Shown: piece after piece, positions 21,797 to 29,593 of the stretch | How the letters are laid out: each line of letters starts with the position of its first letter | Position numbering within the stretch: the first letter of the stretch is position 1 | Assembly (NCBI GenBank): GCA_036351055.1 | Contig: JAZBOH010000151.1 | Span: 1 to 29,799, forward strand | Reading direction: 5' to 3' | Source: JABDPF01 sp036351055 | GTDB taxonomy: Bacteria; Pseudomonadota; Gammaproteobacteria; Xanthomonadales; SZUA-36 | Length of the DNA: 29,799 nt | Made by a program: the position numbers and the translations under genes | Notes under the pieces: generated by a model | Told to the model about the DNA's origin: nothing | What the model saw: only the letters and a program-made list of their open reading frames with translations | The model's database searches: none

Positions 21797-23380
21797 ATGC
21801 AAAAACTGGCGAAGATTGTACTGTTAACCCTGTTGACATCGGCTGTATCCGTGGCGGCGGCAGCACCCGTGGGTTACAGCATCAACTCGGACAGTGGCAG
21901 CAACCAGGCGGACAGCCTGTTCCGGATTGACCTCGCCACGGGCGACGAAACCTGGGTCGGCCCGGTATCTTCTTTCGGTGAAGCCAGGATTGACGTCGAA
22001 GGTCTCGCCTTCGCGCCGGACGGCACGCTCTACGGCATCGACGACCAGGCAATGACCCTTTTTCCGCTGAATCCCGATAACGGCATGGTTCAGACGGCCA
22101 ATGAAGTGCAGGTCAAGGACCTCCCATTCGGCGGTAATAATGATTTTGGAATGACGTTCGCCTGCGATGGCAACCTTTACATCACGTCCGTGACCCGGGG
22201 TGCGCTCTATCGCCTGGACCTGGATGGAAAAACGACGCTGATCGGCAACGTCGGGAGCCTTGGCGCCAACATCAGCGCGCTGGCCGCCCACGGCGATCCG
22301 GTCAAGTTATACGGACTGGGCAACGGCCTGGACGCCAACCTGAATGAAGACAGCCCGGCGATTTTCGAAATCGATATTTCGACCGGTGTTGCCACCCAGC
22401 TCTTTTCACTGGCCGCCGATCCTTACGCTGAAGGCGGGCTCTCGTTCGACGACTCGGGCATGCTGTGGGCGATCACCGATCGCCGCAGTGAACTCGGCGC
22501 TGCGCTTCCCAGCCAGGTGCTCAAGATTGACCTGGATACGCAAACCATCAGCACAACGGGCAATACGTCCGAGTCCGGTTTCGAAAGCCTGGCCATTACC
22601 CTGCCCCGCGGTTGCAAAAGCAATGGCGGTGAAAACGCCGAGTTCAAAGTCCAAAAGGAATTTGTTGACGGCAACCAGGATTTACCGACCACGCTGAACA
22701 TCAAGTGTAACGCCGGCCTGCCGCTGGAACAGTCCCTGACGACACAGCCGGGCAGCGGAATTGAAGTCACTTTCACCGTCACCGATTTCCAGGACGGCGA
22801 ACTGGACTGCGAGATTTGGGAAACCACTTCTGAGGACTACTTTGCAACGTACGAGTGTTTCTCTACCGGCACCTGCGCCCCGACCGCTTCTTCCTGTACC
22901 TTTACGGATACGGGCATGGGACAGGACAACCTGTGTGTCATTCGCAATTACCCTGAATCGGTCCAGGTATCGGTCACATCCCAATGGGTGGACGAGCAGG
23001 AGATGCTCCAGGCCGAAGACGCCGTCATGGTCGATTTGTATTGCCGTAACATCCTCGGCGGAGACGGCGAGTGGAGCAGGGGCGGCATGGTTTGGTCCTG
23101 GTTATTCCATCCTGATACCCCCGCCCGGCTCGCAACACTGCAACCCGGCTTCGACGGATCCTCCGAGTGCCGTACCGAAACCCATGCACTGAGCAGTGCA
23201 ATTGAATCGACCAGCAGCTGCGAAGACTGGACGAGTATTTTCCCGGGTGCAGGGCCGCTTGGCTGTACCGTGACCCATACCGCCTTCTTTGAAGGCATCC
23301 CGACGCTGGGCCGCGGCGGCCTGTTACTCTCTGCTTTGCTCCTGCTGTTTACCGGCATGGTTTTCGTCCGCCGTTTCTGA
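21797..23380 (+). CDS. Secreted IPTL-CTERM surface protein with beta-propeller-like N-terminal region
   Basis: The 527-residue protein has a signal peptide (about 1-23, LTLLTSAVSVAAAA). Residues about 25-270 contain repeats such as FRIDLATGDETWVG, LAFAPDGTLYGID, LYRLDLDGKTTLIG and IFEIDISTGVATQL, read as propeller blades. A Cys-rich stretch follows in which two similar units can be seen (EFVDGNQDLPTTLNIKCN and QWVDEQEMLQAEDAVMVDLYCRN). The end is a sorting signal: IPTLGRGG (from about 501), a hydrophobic helix and final VRRF. This matches IPTL-CTERM tails, recognised by exosortase/archaeosortase-like enzymes; no such enzyme is in the window. The ATG at 21797 is favoured over an in-frame TTG at 21728. 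Function unknown. Confidence 0.8.
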   Translation: MQKLAKIVLLTLLTSAVSVAAAAPVGYSINSDSGSNQADSLFRIDLATGDETWVGPVSSFGEARIDVEGLAFAPDGTLYGIDDQAMTLFPLNPDNGMVQTANEVQVKDLPFGGNNDFGMTFACDGNLYITSVTRGALYRLDLDGKTTLIGNVGSLGANISALAAHGDPVKLYGLGNGLDANLNEDSPAIFEIDISTGVATQLFSLAADPYAEGGLSFDDSGMLWAITDRRSELGAALPSQVLKIDLDTQTISTTGNTSESGFESLAITLPRGCKSNGGENAEFKVQKEFVDGNQDLPTTLNIKCNAGLPLEQSLTTQPGSGIEVTFTVTDFQDGELDCEIWETTSEDYFATYECFSTGTCAPTASSCTFTDTGMGQDNLCVIRNYPESVQVSVTSQWVDEQEMLQAEDAVMVDLYCRNILGGDGEWSRGGMVWSWLFHPDTPARLATLQPGFDGSSECRTETHALSSAIESTSSCEDWTSIFPGAGPLGCTVTHTAFFEGIPTLGRGGLLLSALLLLFTGMVFVRRF

Positions 23381-23411
23381 ACGCAGCAGACCCTAAAACA
23401 CCCTTTGTCTG

Positions 23412-23428
23412 AAGTTTACGTTAAACTT
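23412..23428. promoter_or_regulatory. 17-bp inverted repeat upstream of tatA
   Basis: aagttta-cgt-taaactt is a perfect 7-bp inverted repeat, 28 nt before the tatA start. The copies of gtctgaa at 23407-23413 and 23435-23441 flank it. It may be an operator or lie within the tat promoter; no protein can be named. Confidence 0.3.
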
Positions 23429-23456
23429 CCCCTGGTCTGAATCATGGAGTACTCAC

Positions 23457-23702
23457 ATGGGAATTGGTGGAATCAGCATGTGGCAGTTACTGATACTGCT
23501 GCTTATCGTGGTCCTCGTTTTCGGTACCAAGCGCCTGCGTAACATGGGCGGAGACCTCGGCGCCGCGGTCAAGGGTTTCCGCAAGGGCATGGAAGACGTT
23601 CAGAAGGACGATGAAAAACTGGAACCCGACCAGATCGCGTCCGAACCCGCCGCCAAGACCATGAGCGAAGAAGAGATTCGCGAGAAGGAACTGAACGGCT
23701 GA
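23457..23702 (+). CDS. tatA: Sec-independent translocase subunit TatA
   Basis: The 81-residue protein has one N-terminal membrane helix (MWQLLILLLIVVLVFGTKRLRNMG), the conserved Phe-Gly hinge, an amphipathic helix (GDLGAAVKGFRKGME) and a charged tail. TatA oligomers form the translocation path for folded twin-arginine substrates. The start is supported by ggag about 7 nt upstream. First gene of a tatABC operon. Confidence 0.97.
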   Translation: MGIGGISMWQLLILLLIVVLVFGTKRLRNMGGDLGAAVKGFRKGMEDVQKDDEKLEPDQIASEPAAKTMSEEEIREKELNG

Positions 23703-23712
23703 CACCCGGCCC

Positions 23713-24024
23713 ATGTTCGACGTCGGCTTCACAGAAATCCTGCTTCTTTCACTGGTAGGCCTGATGGTCCTGGGACCGGAACGCCTGCCGCGCGTCGCCC
23801 GAACCCTGGGCGGCATGGCCCGCAAAGCGCGCAGCAGTTGGCTCAGCCTCAAACGCTCGATCGAAGCGGAGATACGGGCCGAAGAGCTCAAGGAACCGCT
23901 CAGGCACTTCGAAAACGAGATAAAAGGGACCGTGGACGACCTCAAGAGCGGCGTGGACTCGATAAAAAACTTCGATCCGCTGAAGCCCGGAGAAGACAAA
24001 AAACCGGAACCGGGCAATGAATAA
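23713..24024 (+). CDS. tatB: Sec-independent translocase subunit TatB
   Basis: The 103-residue protein has a Glu early in the membrane helix (MFDVGFTEILLLSLVGLMVLGPERLP), the TatB-specific GPERLP hinge and a long amphipathic/charged region. TatB works with TatC in recognising twin-arginine signal peptides. It is 10 nt from tatA and overlaps tatC by 8 nt. The length is at the short end for TatB. Confidence 0.96.
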   Translation: MFDVGFTEILLLSLVGLMVLGPERLPRVARTLGGMARKARSSWLSLKRSIEAEIRAEELKEPLRHFENEIKGTVDDLKSGVDSIKNFDPLKPGEDKKPEPGNE

Positions 24025-24802
24025 CCCCCAGGACCAGGAGCTGAGTTTTATCGAACACCTGGTTGAACTGCGCGGCCGGCTGCTGAAGGCCTGCTCCGCC
24101 ATCCTGATCATCCTGATCCTGCTCCTGCCGTTCGCCCGCAAACTCTATGCCATACTGGCGGCGCCGCTGACCGCCGTGCTGCCCGAAGGCAGCAGCATGA
24201 TCGCGATCGACGTCGCTTCACCCTTCCTGACGCCCTTCAAGCTGGCCTTGTTGCTGGCCATCATCCTGGCCATCCCGGTCGTGCTCTACCAGTTGTGGGC
24301 CTTCGTCGCGCCCGCCCTCTACCGTGAGGAAAAAAAGCTGGCCCGGCCCCTGCTCTACACCAGCGTATTTCTGTTTTACACCGGCTGCGCTTTTGCTTAC
24401 TTCGTGGTGTTCCCGCTGGTATTCGGCTTCTTTACCCGAGTCGCCCCGGAAGGCGTAACGGTCATGACCGACATCAGCAAGTACCTGGATTTTGTCATCA
24501 CGCTGTTTCTGGCCTTTGGCATCACGTTCGAAGTGCCCATCGCAACCATCATCCTGGTGGCTACCGGCGTGACCACCATTGAGCAACTCAAGAAGATGCG
24601 TGCCTACGTGCTGGTCGGTGCGTTCGCCATGGGCATGCTGCTGACGCCGCCGGACGTGATATCGCAAACCCTGCTTGCCTTGCCGATGTGGGCCCTGTTT
24701 GAAGTCGGGCTGCTGATGGCAAAACTGCTGTTGCCACACCGCCAGGGTGAAAAAGCCGAAGGGGAAAACGGAGAAAAACCGGCCGATCAGGCCAGTAACT
24801 GA
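24017..24802 (+). CDS. tatC: Sec-independent translocase subunit TatC
   Basis: The 261-residue protein has six membrane helices. It opens with the conserved SFIEHLVELRGRLLKA and contains LWAFVAPALYREEKK and FGITFEVPI, all TatC signatures, and the RAYVLVGAFAMGMLLTPPDVISQTLLALPMW segment. It is the signal-peptide receptor of the Tat system. Its last 16 bp overlap the end of the convergent BPSS1780-like gene. Confidence 0.97.
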   Translation: MNNPQDQELSFIEHLVELRGRLLKACSAILIILILLLPFARKLYAILAAPLTAVLPEGSSMIAIDVASPFLTPFKLALLLAIILAIPVVLYQLWAFVAPALYREEKKLARPLLYTSVFLFYTGCAFAYFVVFPLVFGFFTRVAPEGVTVMTDISKYLDFVITLFLAFGITFEVPIATIILVATGVTTIEQLKKMRAYVLVGAFAMGMLLTPPDVISQTLLALPMWALFEVGLLMAKLLLPHRQGEKAEGENGEKPADQASN

Positions 24803-25629
24803 CCCTCTTCCTGCGCCGGTTCCGGCGTCACTTCTGTTTCGAGGCCAAATATTTCCCTGAAAGAACAGTACTGTGTTCCAAACAACAGGAGTTGGAAGAG
24901 CAGCAGCAACATCATCACCAGGCCCATGCCCAGCATGGCCGCCAGACCGCCCAGCACGGTCAACTGGACAAAAAGCACCATCAAAAGGGAAACGGGCAGG
25001 AAAACCACGATCAGGCCGAGTCCCAGTACCAGCATGGGCCGCCAGTTTGCAATCAGGGCTTTCAGGCCTTCGCCAAGTGCACGCCCCAGCTTGCGGTCAC
25101 GGAACCAGACCAGTGGAATCGAAAAAAACGTCATCGTCCCACCGATCGCCATGCTGATCAGGAATGCGAGAAACAGGCGGGTCATAAACGTCGGATCGAG
25201 TTCTTCCAGGGCCGCCAGGTCGCCCTGTTGCAAGCGCAACAGAAGCGCCTCGTCGATCTCGGTCGTGCTTCCCAGGACAAAGGAAACACAGACGATGCTG
25301 ACGGCAACGATCAGCGCGCCCAGCAAGAAAAACCGGCCACGGTGCTTGCCCGAGGCCAACGCTGCAAACAGCAGGTGCAGACCCGGCGCACTGCCTCGTT
25401 GGGTCTGGTTGAATGCCTCGAGGATGCCCGCGCTCAGGGCGGGGATGGCAAGAATGACAAAAATACCCAGCAGCGGCACCTGCACCAGGCCGAGCAAAAT
25501 CTGCATCAGCACCGCGATGAAGAGCAGGCGGCCAGCTTGCATGCGCAACAACCCCAGGCTTTGCACAAGCCAGGCCATACCGCGTGCGGCAGGCAGGACC
25601 TGGAACGGCTTTTCCGGTGATAAAGCCAT
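24787..25629 (-). CDS. BPSS1780-like integral membrane protein
   Basis: The 280-residue protein has about six predicted membrane helices and the opening VLPAARGMAWLVQSLGLLRMQAGRLLFIAVL, which resembles the BPSS1780 family of uncharacterised proteobacterial membrane proteins. The charged segment between helices 3 and 4 (EIDEALLLRLQQGDLAALEELD) also fits. The start at 25629 is 2 nt after the LOG-gene stop and has GAGG upstream. No function is known. Confidence 0.7.
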   Translation of the reverse strand: MALSPEKPFQVLPAARGMAWLVQSLGLLRMQAGRLLFIAVLMQILLGLVQVPLLGIFVILAIPALSAGILEAFNQTQRGSAPGLHLLFAALASGKHRGRFFLLGALIVAVSIVCVSFVLGSTTEIDEALLLRLQQGDLAALEELDPTFMTRLFLAFLISMAIGGTMTFFSIPLVWFRDRKLGRALGEGLKALIANWRPMLVLGLGLIVVFLPVSLLMVLFVQLTVLGGLAAMLGMGLVMMLLLLFQLLLFGTQYCSFREIFGLETEVTPEPAQEEGQLLA

Positions 25630-25631
25630 GG

Positions 25632-26237
25632 TCAACCTCGCACCGCGGCAAAGTGCCGGGCGTCCGCATTCCACACCGCGGCGTCGTGCATGGCCTGGAT
25701 GACCTGTTCGGGCTCATCCACCAGGGACCACATTTGCAGGTGCCGATCCGACATGAATTTCTCGCTGACCGCATTGTCCAGGAATGCCACCAGGCGGTCA
25801 TAATACGACCGGGTATTGAGCAGGATGATCGGACCCAGGAACTGCCCCAGCCGTTTCATCGTGATGACTTCAAACAACTCCTCCAGCGTGCCGCTTCCGC
25901 CCGGCAAGGAGATCACCGCATCCGAACCCTCGATCATGCGCCGTTTGCGTTCGGGTATGTCGGCGACCACTTCCAGCCGGGTCAGGCTCTGGTGACCGTG
26001 CTCAACCGTGTTCAAGAACCCGGGGATCACGCCGTGCACGTCTGCACCCGCAGCCAGGGCGCTGTCTGCCATCGCACCCATCAGTCCGACACCACCGCCA
26101 CCGTAGACGACTTCCAGCCCGGCCCGGCCCAGCGCGGCCCCCAGCCTGGCGGCTGCCTCGTAGTAAGTGCTTTCCAGGCCGTTACTGGAAGAGGCGTAGA
26201 CGGTCACACGCCTGATATTTGCCGGTGCTCTATCCAT
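25632..26237 (-). CDS. LOG-family protein (putative nucleoside 5'-monophosphate phosphoribohydrolase)
   Basis: The 201-residue Rossmann-fold protein has the family signature PGGSGTLEE (112-120) preceded by ERKRRM, and the N-terminal VTVYASSS and VVYGGGGVGLMGAMADSAL glycine loop. LOG proteins in plants release free cytokinin bases. Most bacterial members (TIGR00730) hydrolyse nucleotides such as AMP to base plus ribose 5-phosphate. It forms a two-gene unit with the membrane protein that follows, and diverges from the rhomboid gene. Confidence 0.93.
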   Translation of the reverse strand: MDRAPANIRRVTVYASSSNGLESTYYEAAARLGAALGRAGLEVVYGGGGVGLMGAMADSALAAGADVHGVIPGFLNTVEHGHQSLTRLEVVADIPERKRRMIEGSDAVISLPGGSGTLEELFEVITMKRLGQFLGPIILLNTRSYYDRLVAFLDNAVSEKFMSDRHLQMWSLVDEPEQVIQAMHDAAVWNADARHFAAVRG

Positions 26238-26314
26238 TTTGTTTCCGTTTTTTCAATCGCTGCATGCCACAGGCCCGCTATTGTAATATGATCCCGGTTT
26301 CCAGGAGGCTTCCA

Positions 26315-26929
26315 TTGAACCAGCAACCATTCAGCCACGGCAGTTCACTGTTTTCCGAGACACCGGTCTCCATTGGCGTCATCGTGCTTTGCGCGGTCGT
26401 GTACCTGACCGGGTTCCAGCCGCTTGGTTTCATGCTCTGGCCCCTGGAAAGCGGTGTGTTCGCACCCTGGCAATTGGCCAGCTATGGCTTTCTGCACGGC
26501 AATTTCAACCACCTCTTCTTCAACATGTTTGCCGTCTGGATGTTCGGGACACCACTCGAGCGGACCTGGGGAAGCGGACGCTTTGTCGGTTACTACGCGG
26601 CCTGCGTCATCGGCGCCGGAATTGTCCAGTTGCTGGTTCAGTTGGTCGAGGGCGGTATTTACCCCACCATTGGAGCATCTGGTGGTGTTTTCGGACTGCT
26701 GCTCGCTTACGGCGTCATGTGGCCCGAGAACCGGATCTTCCTGATCTTCCTCCCGGTCCCGATCAAGGCCAAGTGGTTCGTACTGATTTACGGTGCTATC
26801 GAACTGGTGCTCGGCTTTTCCAGGGCCATGCCCGGCATCGCCCACTTTGCACACCTGGGCGGCATGCTTTTCGGGGCAGGCCTGCTGTACAAATGGGGCT
26901 GGCGGCCACGCATGACCTGGAAAAGATAG
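26315..26929 (+). CDS. Rhomboid-family intramembrane serine protease
   Basis: The 204-residue protein has six predicted membrane helices. The catalytic Ser is S122 in GASGGVFG and the His is H180 in AHFAHLGGMLFG. H66 and N70 of HGNFNHLFFNMFAVWMFG supply the oxyanion-hole residues. It cleaves membrane proteins within the bilayer; the substrate is unknown. The start is set by AGGAGG at 26303-26308, which is 6 nt before a TTG at 26315. An in-frame ATG at 26288 has no ribosome site and would carry this sequence inside the gene. A TAATAT-type -10 box is close upstream. Confidence 0.93.
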   Translation: MNQQPFSHGSSLFSETPVSIGVIVLCAVVYLTGFQPLGFMLWPLESGVFAPWQLASYGFLHGNFNHLFFNMFAVWMFGTPLERTWGSGRFVGYYAACVIGAGIVQLLVQLVEGGIYPTIGASGGVFGLLLAYGVMWPENRIFLIFLPVPIKAKWFVLIYGAIELVLGFSRAMPGIAHFAHLGGMLFGAGLLYKWGWRPRMTWKR

Positions 26930-26941
26930 CGGGCCCGGTTC

Positions 26942-27148
26942 CTAGCTTTCCAGGACGAACGTCACTTTCAGGATGACCCGGTACTCCACGATGTGACCCT
27001 GCCCGTCGCAAATGACTTTCTGGCCATCGACCCAGGCGCCGCGGACGTTCTTGAGGGTCTTGCTGGCACGCCTGATCCCCTGGCGGGTGGCGTCCTCGAA
27101 AGACTCGGCTGATGAAGAGATGATTTCGGTAACGCGTGCAACGGTCAT
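26942..27148 (-). CDS. Dodecin-family flavin-binding protein
   Basis: The 68-residue protein fits dodecin: VTEIISSSAESFEDATRQGI, then KTLKNVRGAWVDGQK with the Trp that stacks on flavin, and IVEYRVILKVTFVLE. Dodecins assemble into hollow dodecamers that store or buffer flavins. The ATG at 27148 has GGAG upstream and a TATGAT -10-like box (27197-27192). It is convergent with the rhomboid gene, 12 nt away. Confidence 0.93.
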   Translation of the reverse strand: MTVARVTEIISSSAESFEDATRQGIRRASKTLKNVRGAWVDGQKVICDGQGHIVEYRVILKVTFVLES

Positions 27149-27235
27149 GTTCTTTTCTCCGGTGATTGAATTTCAGCCGTACTTACTACTGATCATAGGT
27201 CGTTTTGTCACCCATTCCACCAAGACAGGCTGATT

Positions 27236-29440
27236 TCAGTCAAAGCGACTCACGCGAAACGGGTTACCCAGGTAGAAATAGACGGCGAGATCGCCGGTAT
27301 CGCCATATCCCAGCGCCACGTAAGCCGGACCCAGGGGCGAGTCCGCACCGACAAAAAGGCTGCCCGAATAGCGCAGGTCGTCAAACCCGATAGCATCTCT
27401 CGAATTCCAGGTATTGCCCGCTTCCAGGGTGAACCCGGCGTACATGGAAACCAGGTCCAGGTCGTTCAGGCGGCGGTAGTAGGCCAGCGTCGCCAGCCCG
27501 ATATGCCGCCCGGCGAGTTGGTTGGGCACCAGTCCTGACAGCCTGCCGAAGCCACCCAGGCGATACCAGCGTTCGATCGGGGCGTCGTCATCGAAGCTGT
27601 AGCCCAGCTCATAGTTGAGCAATGCGGTATTTCTTCCATGTGACAGCACCAGGGCGCCGTTGGCTCCGGCCTGGCGGTAGTCGAAACTCGCGCCCAGGCT
27701 TTCCGCGGCATACAGGTACTCCAGCCTGTGCATCTGGCCGGAAGTCGGGAACCAGACACTGTCCAGGCTGTCGTGGATGTACTGCAGCTCCATTTCCCCT
27801 ATATCGATGTTGGGGTCGTCAATGATGTCCGGGTTGCCGGTGTTCACCGTCGCGGTGCCCCGGGCGAAACTGTAATTCAGTATCAGGCGGCTGGTCGTGG
27901 TGAAATTGCGCCCTACCCCGAAACTCGCCCCCCAGCCGGTAAATTCCAGGTCCGCGATATTGGTGTCTTCCAGCCAGATACCGTAGTTCTCACGCGACCA
28001 GAAGACTTCCGGCTCGATAAACCACTTGGCTCGGGAATCCACCGGCTGGTAGAAATCGAAAGAAATTTCGTCTTCACGACCCATCGAGGCAGTGACCCGC
28101 AACTCACCGCCCAGCGCGTTCAATGCATTCTTCGTGTAGGCAGCACCCAGCTTGAAATCCGAGCTGCCGGAAAAATCACTGGACAGTTCCAGTCCGAACT
28201 GCAGGTAGTTCGGCCCCCATTCCCGTGGCAAGGCGCGCACCACGATACCGGTGTTTCCGTCCTTCTCCACCAGGTCATAGGTTACGGATTTGAACAGGTC
28301 GAGGCTGTAGATCCGGTCGACGCTCTTGTCCAACGCCTTGAGATTGACCACCTCACCCACTTCCGCAGCCAGGCGTGAGAGGATGATCTCATCATTCAGC
28401 ACCGAGCTGTTTTCAAGTTCGATAAAATTAACGACAAAGCCGGAAATTCGGCTTTGCGGCATGGCCGGCCTGTCGTGTCCGCCTGCGCTCAAGGCGGCCA
28501 GGTTCGTTTCCGGGTTCATCGCCGCCTCGTAACCGACCTTGACGATACTCCCTGCACCCTTGAAGTCGGCGGCACTGAAGTTACCGAGGTCCGGGACAAT
28601 CAAGCGATCGGCCGGTTCCAGCAGCAAAATCTGGGCTTCGGTCGTCCTCCGGGTAAGAAAGTTGGTTAGTTGCTCGGTAACGCTCAGCACGGATGTCAGC
28701 TGATCCCGGTTCAGCAAAGGGCTTGAAATATCTACAGCAATGACGATATCGGCTCCCATTTCCCGTACCACGCTGACCGGGAGGTTGTTCGCCATGCCGC
28801 CGTCGATCAACAGGCGGCCCTCTATGGAAACCGGGGCAAAGACACCGGGGACAGACATGCTGGCGCGCAGGGAGTCGGGCAGGCTGCCCGTTGACAGGAC
28901 CACTGCTTCACCGGTTACCAGGTCGGTGGCCACGGCACGGAACGGGATCGGCAAATGATGAAAATCATGGATTCCCACCACGGGCATCAGGATTTCCCTG
29001 AACACCTGGTCCAGGTGCTGTCCCTCGATCAGCCCCAGCGGCAGTTCAATCCTGCCCTTGTTCAAACCCATCCGGAACGGGATCAGGAACTGCGACTCCA
29101 GTTCCTTGGTGCGCATCGTTCGGTCAACGCGATCGGGCCGGTCCACCATGGCGCCTTCCCAATCCATGTTGAGCAGGATCTCTTCGATCTCCGCGGCGCG
29201 GTAGCCGGCGGCGTACATGCCGCCGATGATGGCGCCCATGCTCGTACCCGCAATGTAGTCGACCGGCACATCCAGATCCTCCAGCGCCTGCAGCACGCCG
29301 ACATGGGCGCTGCCGCGCGCGCCGCCACCGCTGAGCGCCAGGCCGATTTTCGGGCGCCCGGCGTCTCGCTCGGCCATGGCCGGAAGCGTGAATAAAGGCA
29401 ACGTCACGAGGACGGCAAGAATCAAGCGAATCGCCTTCAT
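27236..29440 (-). CDS. Patatin-like phospholipase with POTRA and outer-membrane barrel (type Vd autotransporter, PlpD-like)
   Basis: The 734-residue protein (P. aeruginosa PlpD 728) starts with a signal peptide (MKAIRLILAVLVTLPLFTLP, cleavage after AMA). A patatin domain follows, with oxyanion loop SGGGARGSAHVGVLQALEDL, nucleophile elbow GTSMG and catalytic Asp in IDGGMANNLPV. Next is a single POTRA-like unit (about 320-410, NFIELENSSVLNDEII...DLFKSVTYDLVEKDG). The C-terminal half is rich in alternating aromatic strands and resembles a BamA/TpsB-type 16-strand barrel. The protein likely exports its own lipase domain. The start has GGAGG, and a perfect TATAAT lies at 29476-29471. The last residues are RFD rather than a terminal Phe, a small oddity. 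Confidence 0.9.
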   Translation of the reverse strand: MKAIRLILAVLVTLPLFTLPAMAERDAGRPKIGLALSGGGARGSAHVGVLQALEDLDVPVDYIAGTSMGAIIGGMYAAGYRAAEIEEILLNMDWEGAMVDRPDRVDRTMRTKELESQFLIPFRMGLNKGRIELPLGLIEGQHLDQVFREILMPVVGIHDFHHLPIPFRAVATDLVTGEAVVLSTGSLPDSLRASMSVPGVFAPVSIEGRLLIDGGMANNLPVSVVREMGADIVIAVDISSPLLNRDQLTSVLSVTEQLTNFLTRRTTEAQILLLEPADRLIVPDLGNFSAADFKGAGSIVKVGYEAAMNPETNLAALSAGGHDRPAMPQSRISGFVVNFIELENSSVLNDEIILSRLAAEVGEVVNLKALDKSVDRIYSLDLFKSVTYDLVEKDGNTGIVVRALPREWGPNYLQFGLELSSDFSGSSDFKLGAAYTKNALNALGGELRVTASMGREDEISFDFYQPVDSRAKWFIEPEVFWSRENYGIWLEDTNIADLEFTGWGASFGVGRNFTTTSRLILNYSFARGTATVNTGNPDIIDDPNIDIGEMELQYIHDSLDSVWFPTSGQMHRLEYLYAAESLGASFDYRQAGANGALVLSHGRNTALLNYELGYSFDDDAPIERWYRLGGFGRLSGLVPNQLAGRHIGLATLAYYRRLNDLDLVSMYAGFTLEAGNTWNSRDAIGFDDLRYSGSLFVGADSPLGPAYVALGYGDTGDLAVYFYLGNPFRVSRFD

Positions 29441-29470
29441 GGCGAACCTCCGAGGATGAAATACCCGGCA

Positions 29471-29476
29471 ATTATA
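29471..29476 (-). promoter_or_regulatory. -10 box for the patatin autotransporter gene
   Basis: A perfect TATAAT reads on the minus strand, about 30 nt upstream of the start codon, so transcription would begin near 29464. No good -35 box is found at 17 nt, so an activator or an extended promoter is possible. Confidence 0.4.
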
Positions 29477-29593
29477 GGGAAATATGCACTTTCCGGACGC
29501 TTGAGCGCGTTTGAAATGATCCGGAACAAGAAAGTTGTGACAATCAGAAGATAGAATACGCGCATCTTCAAACACAGCAAAAAGGTTGTAACC

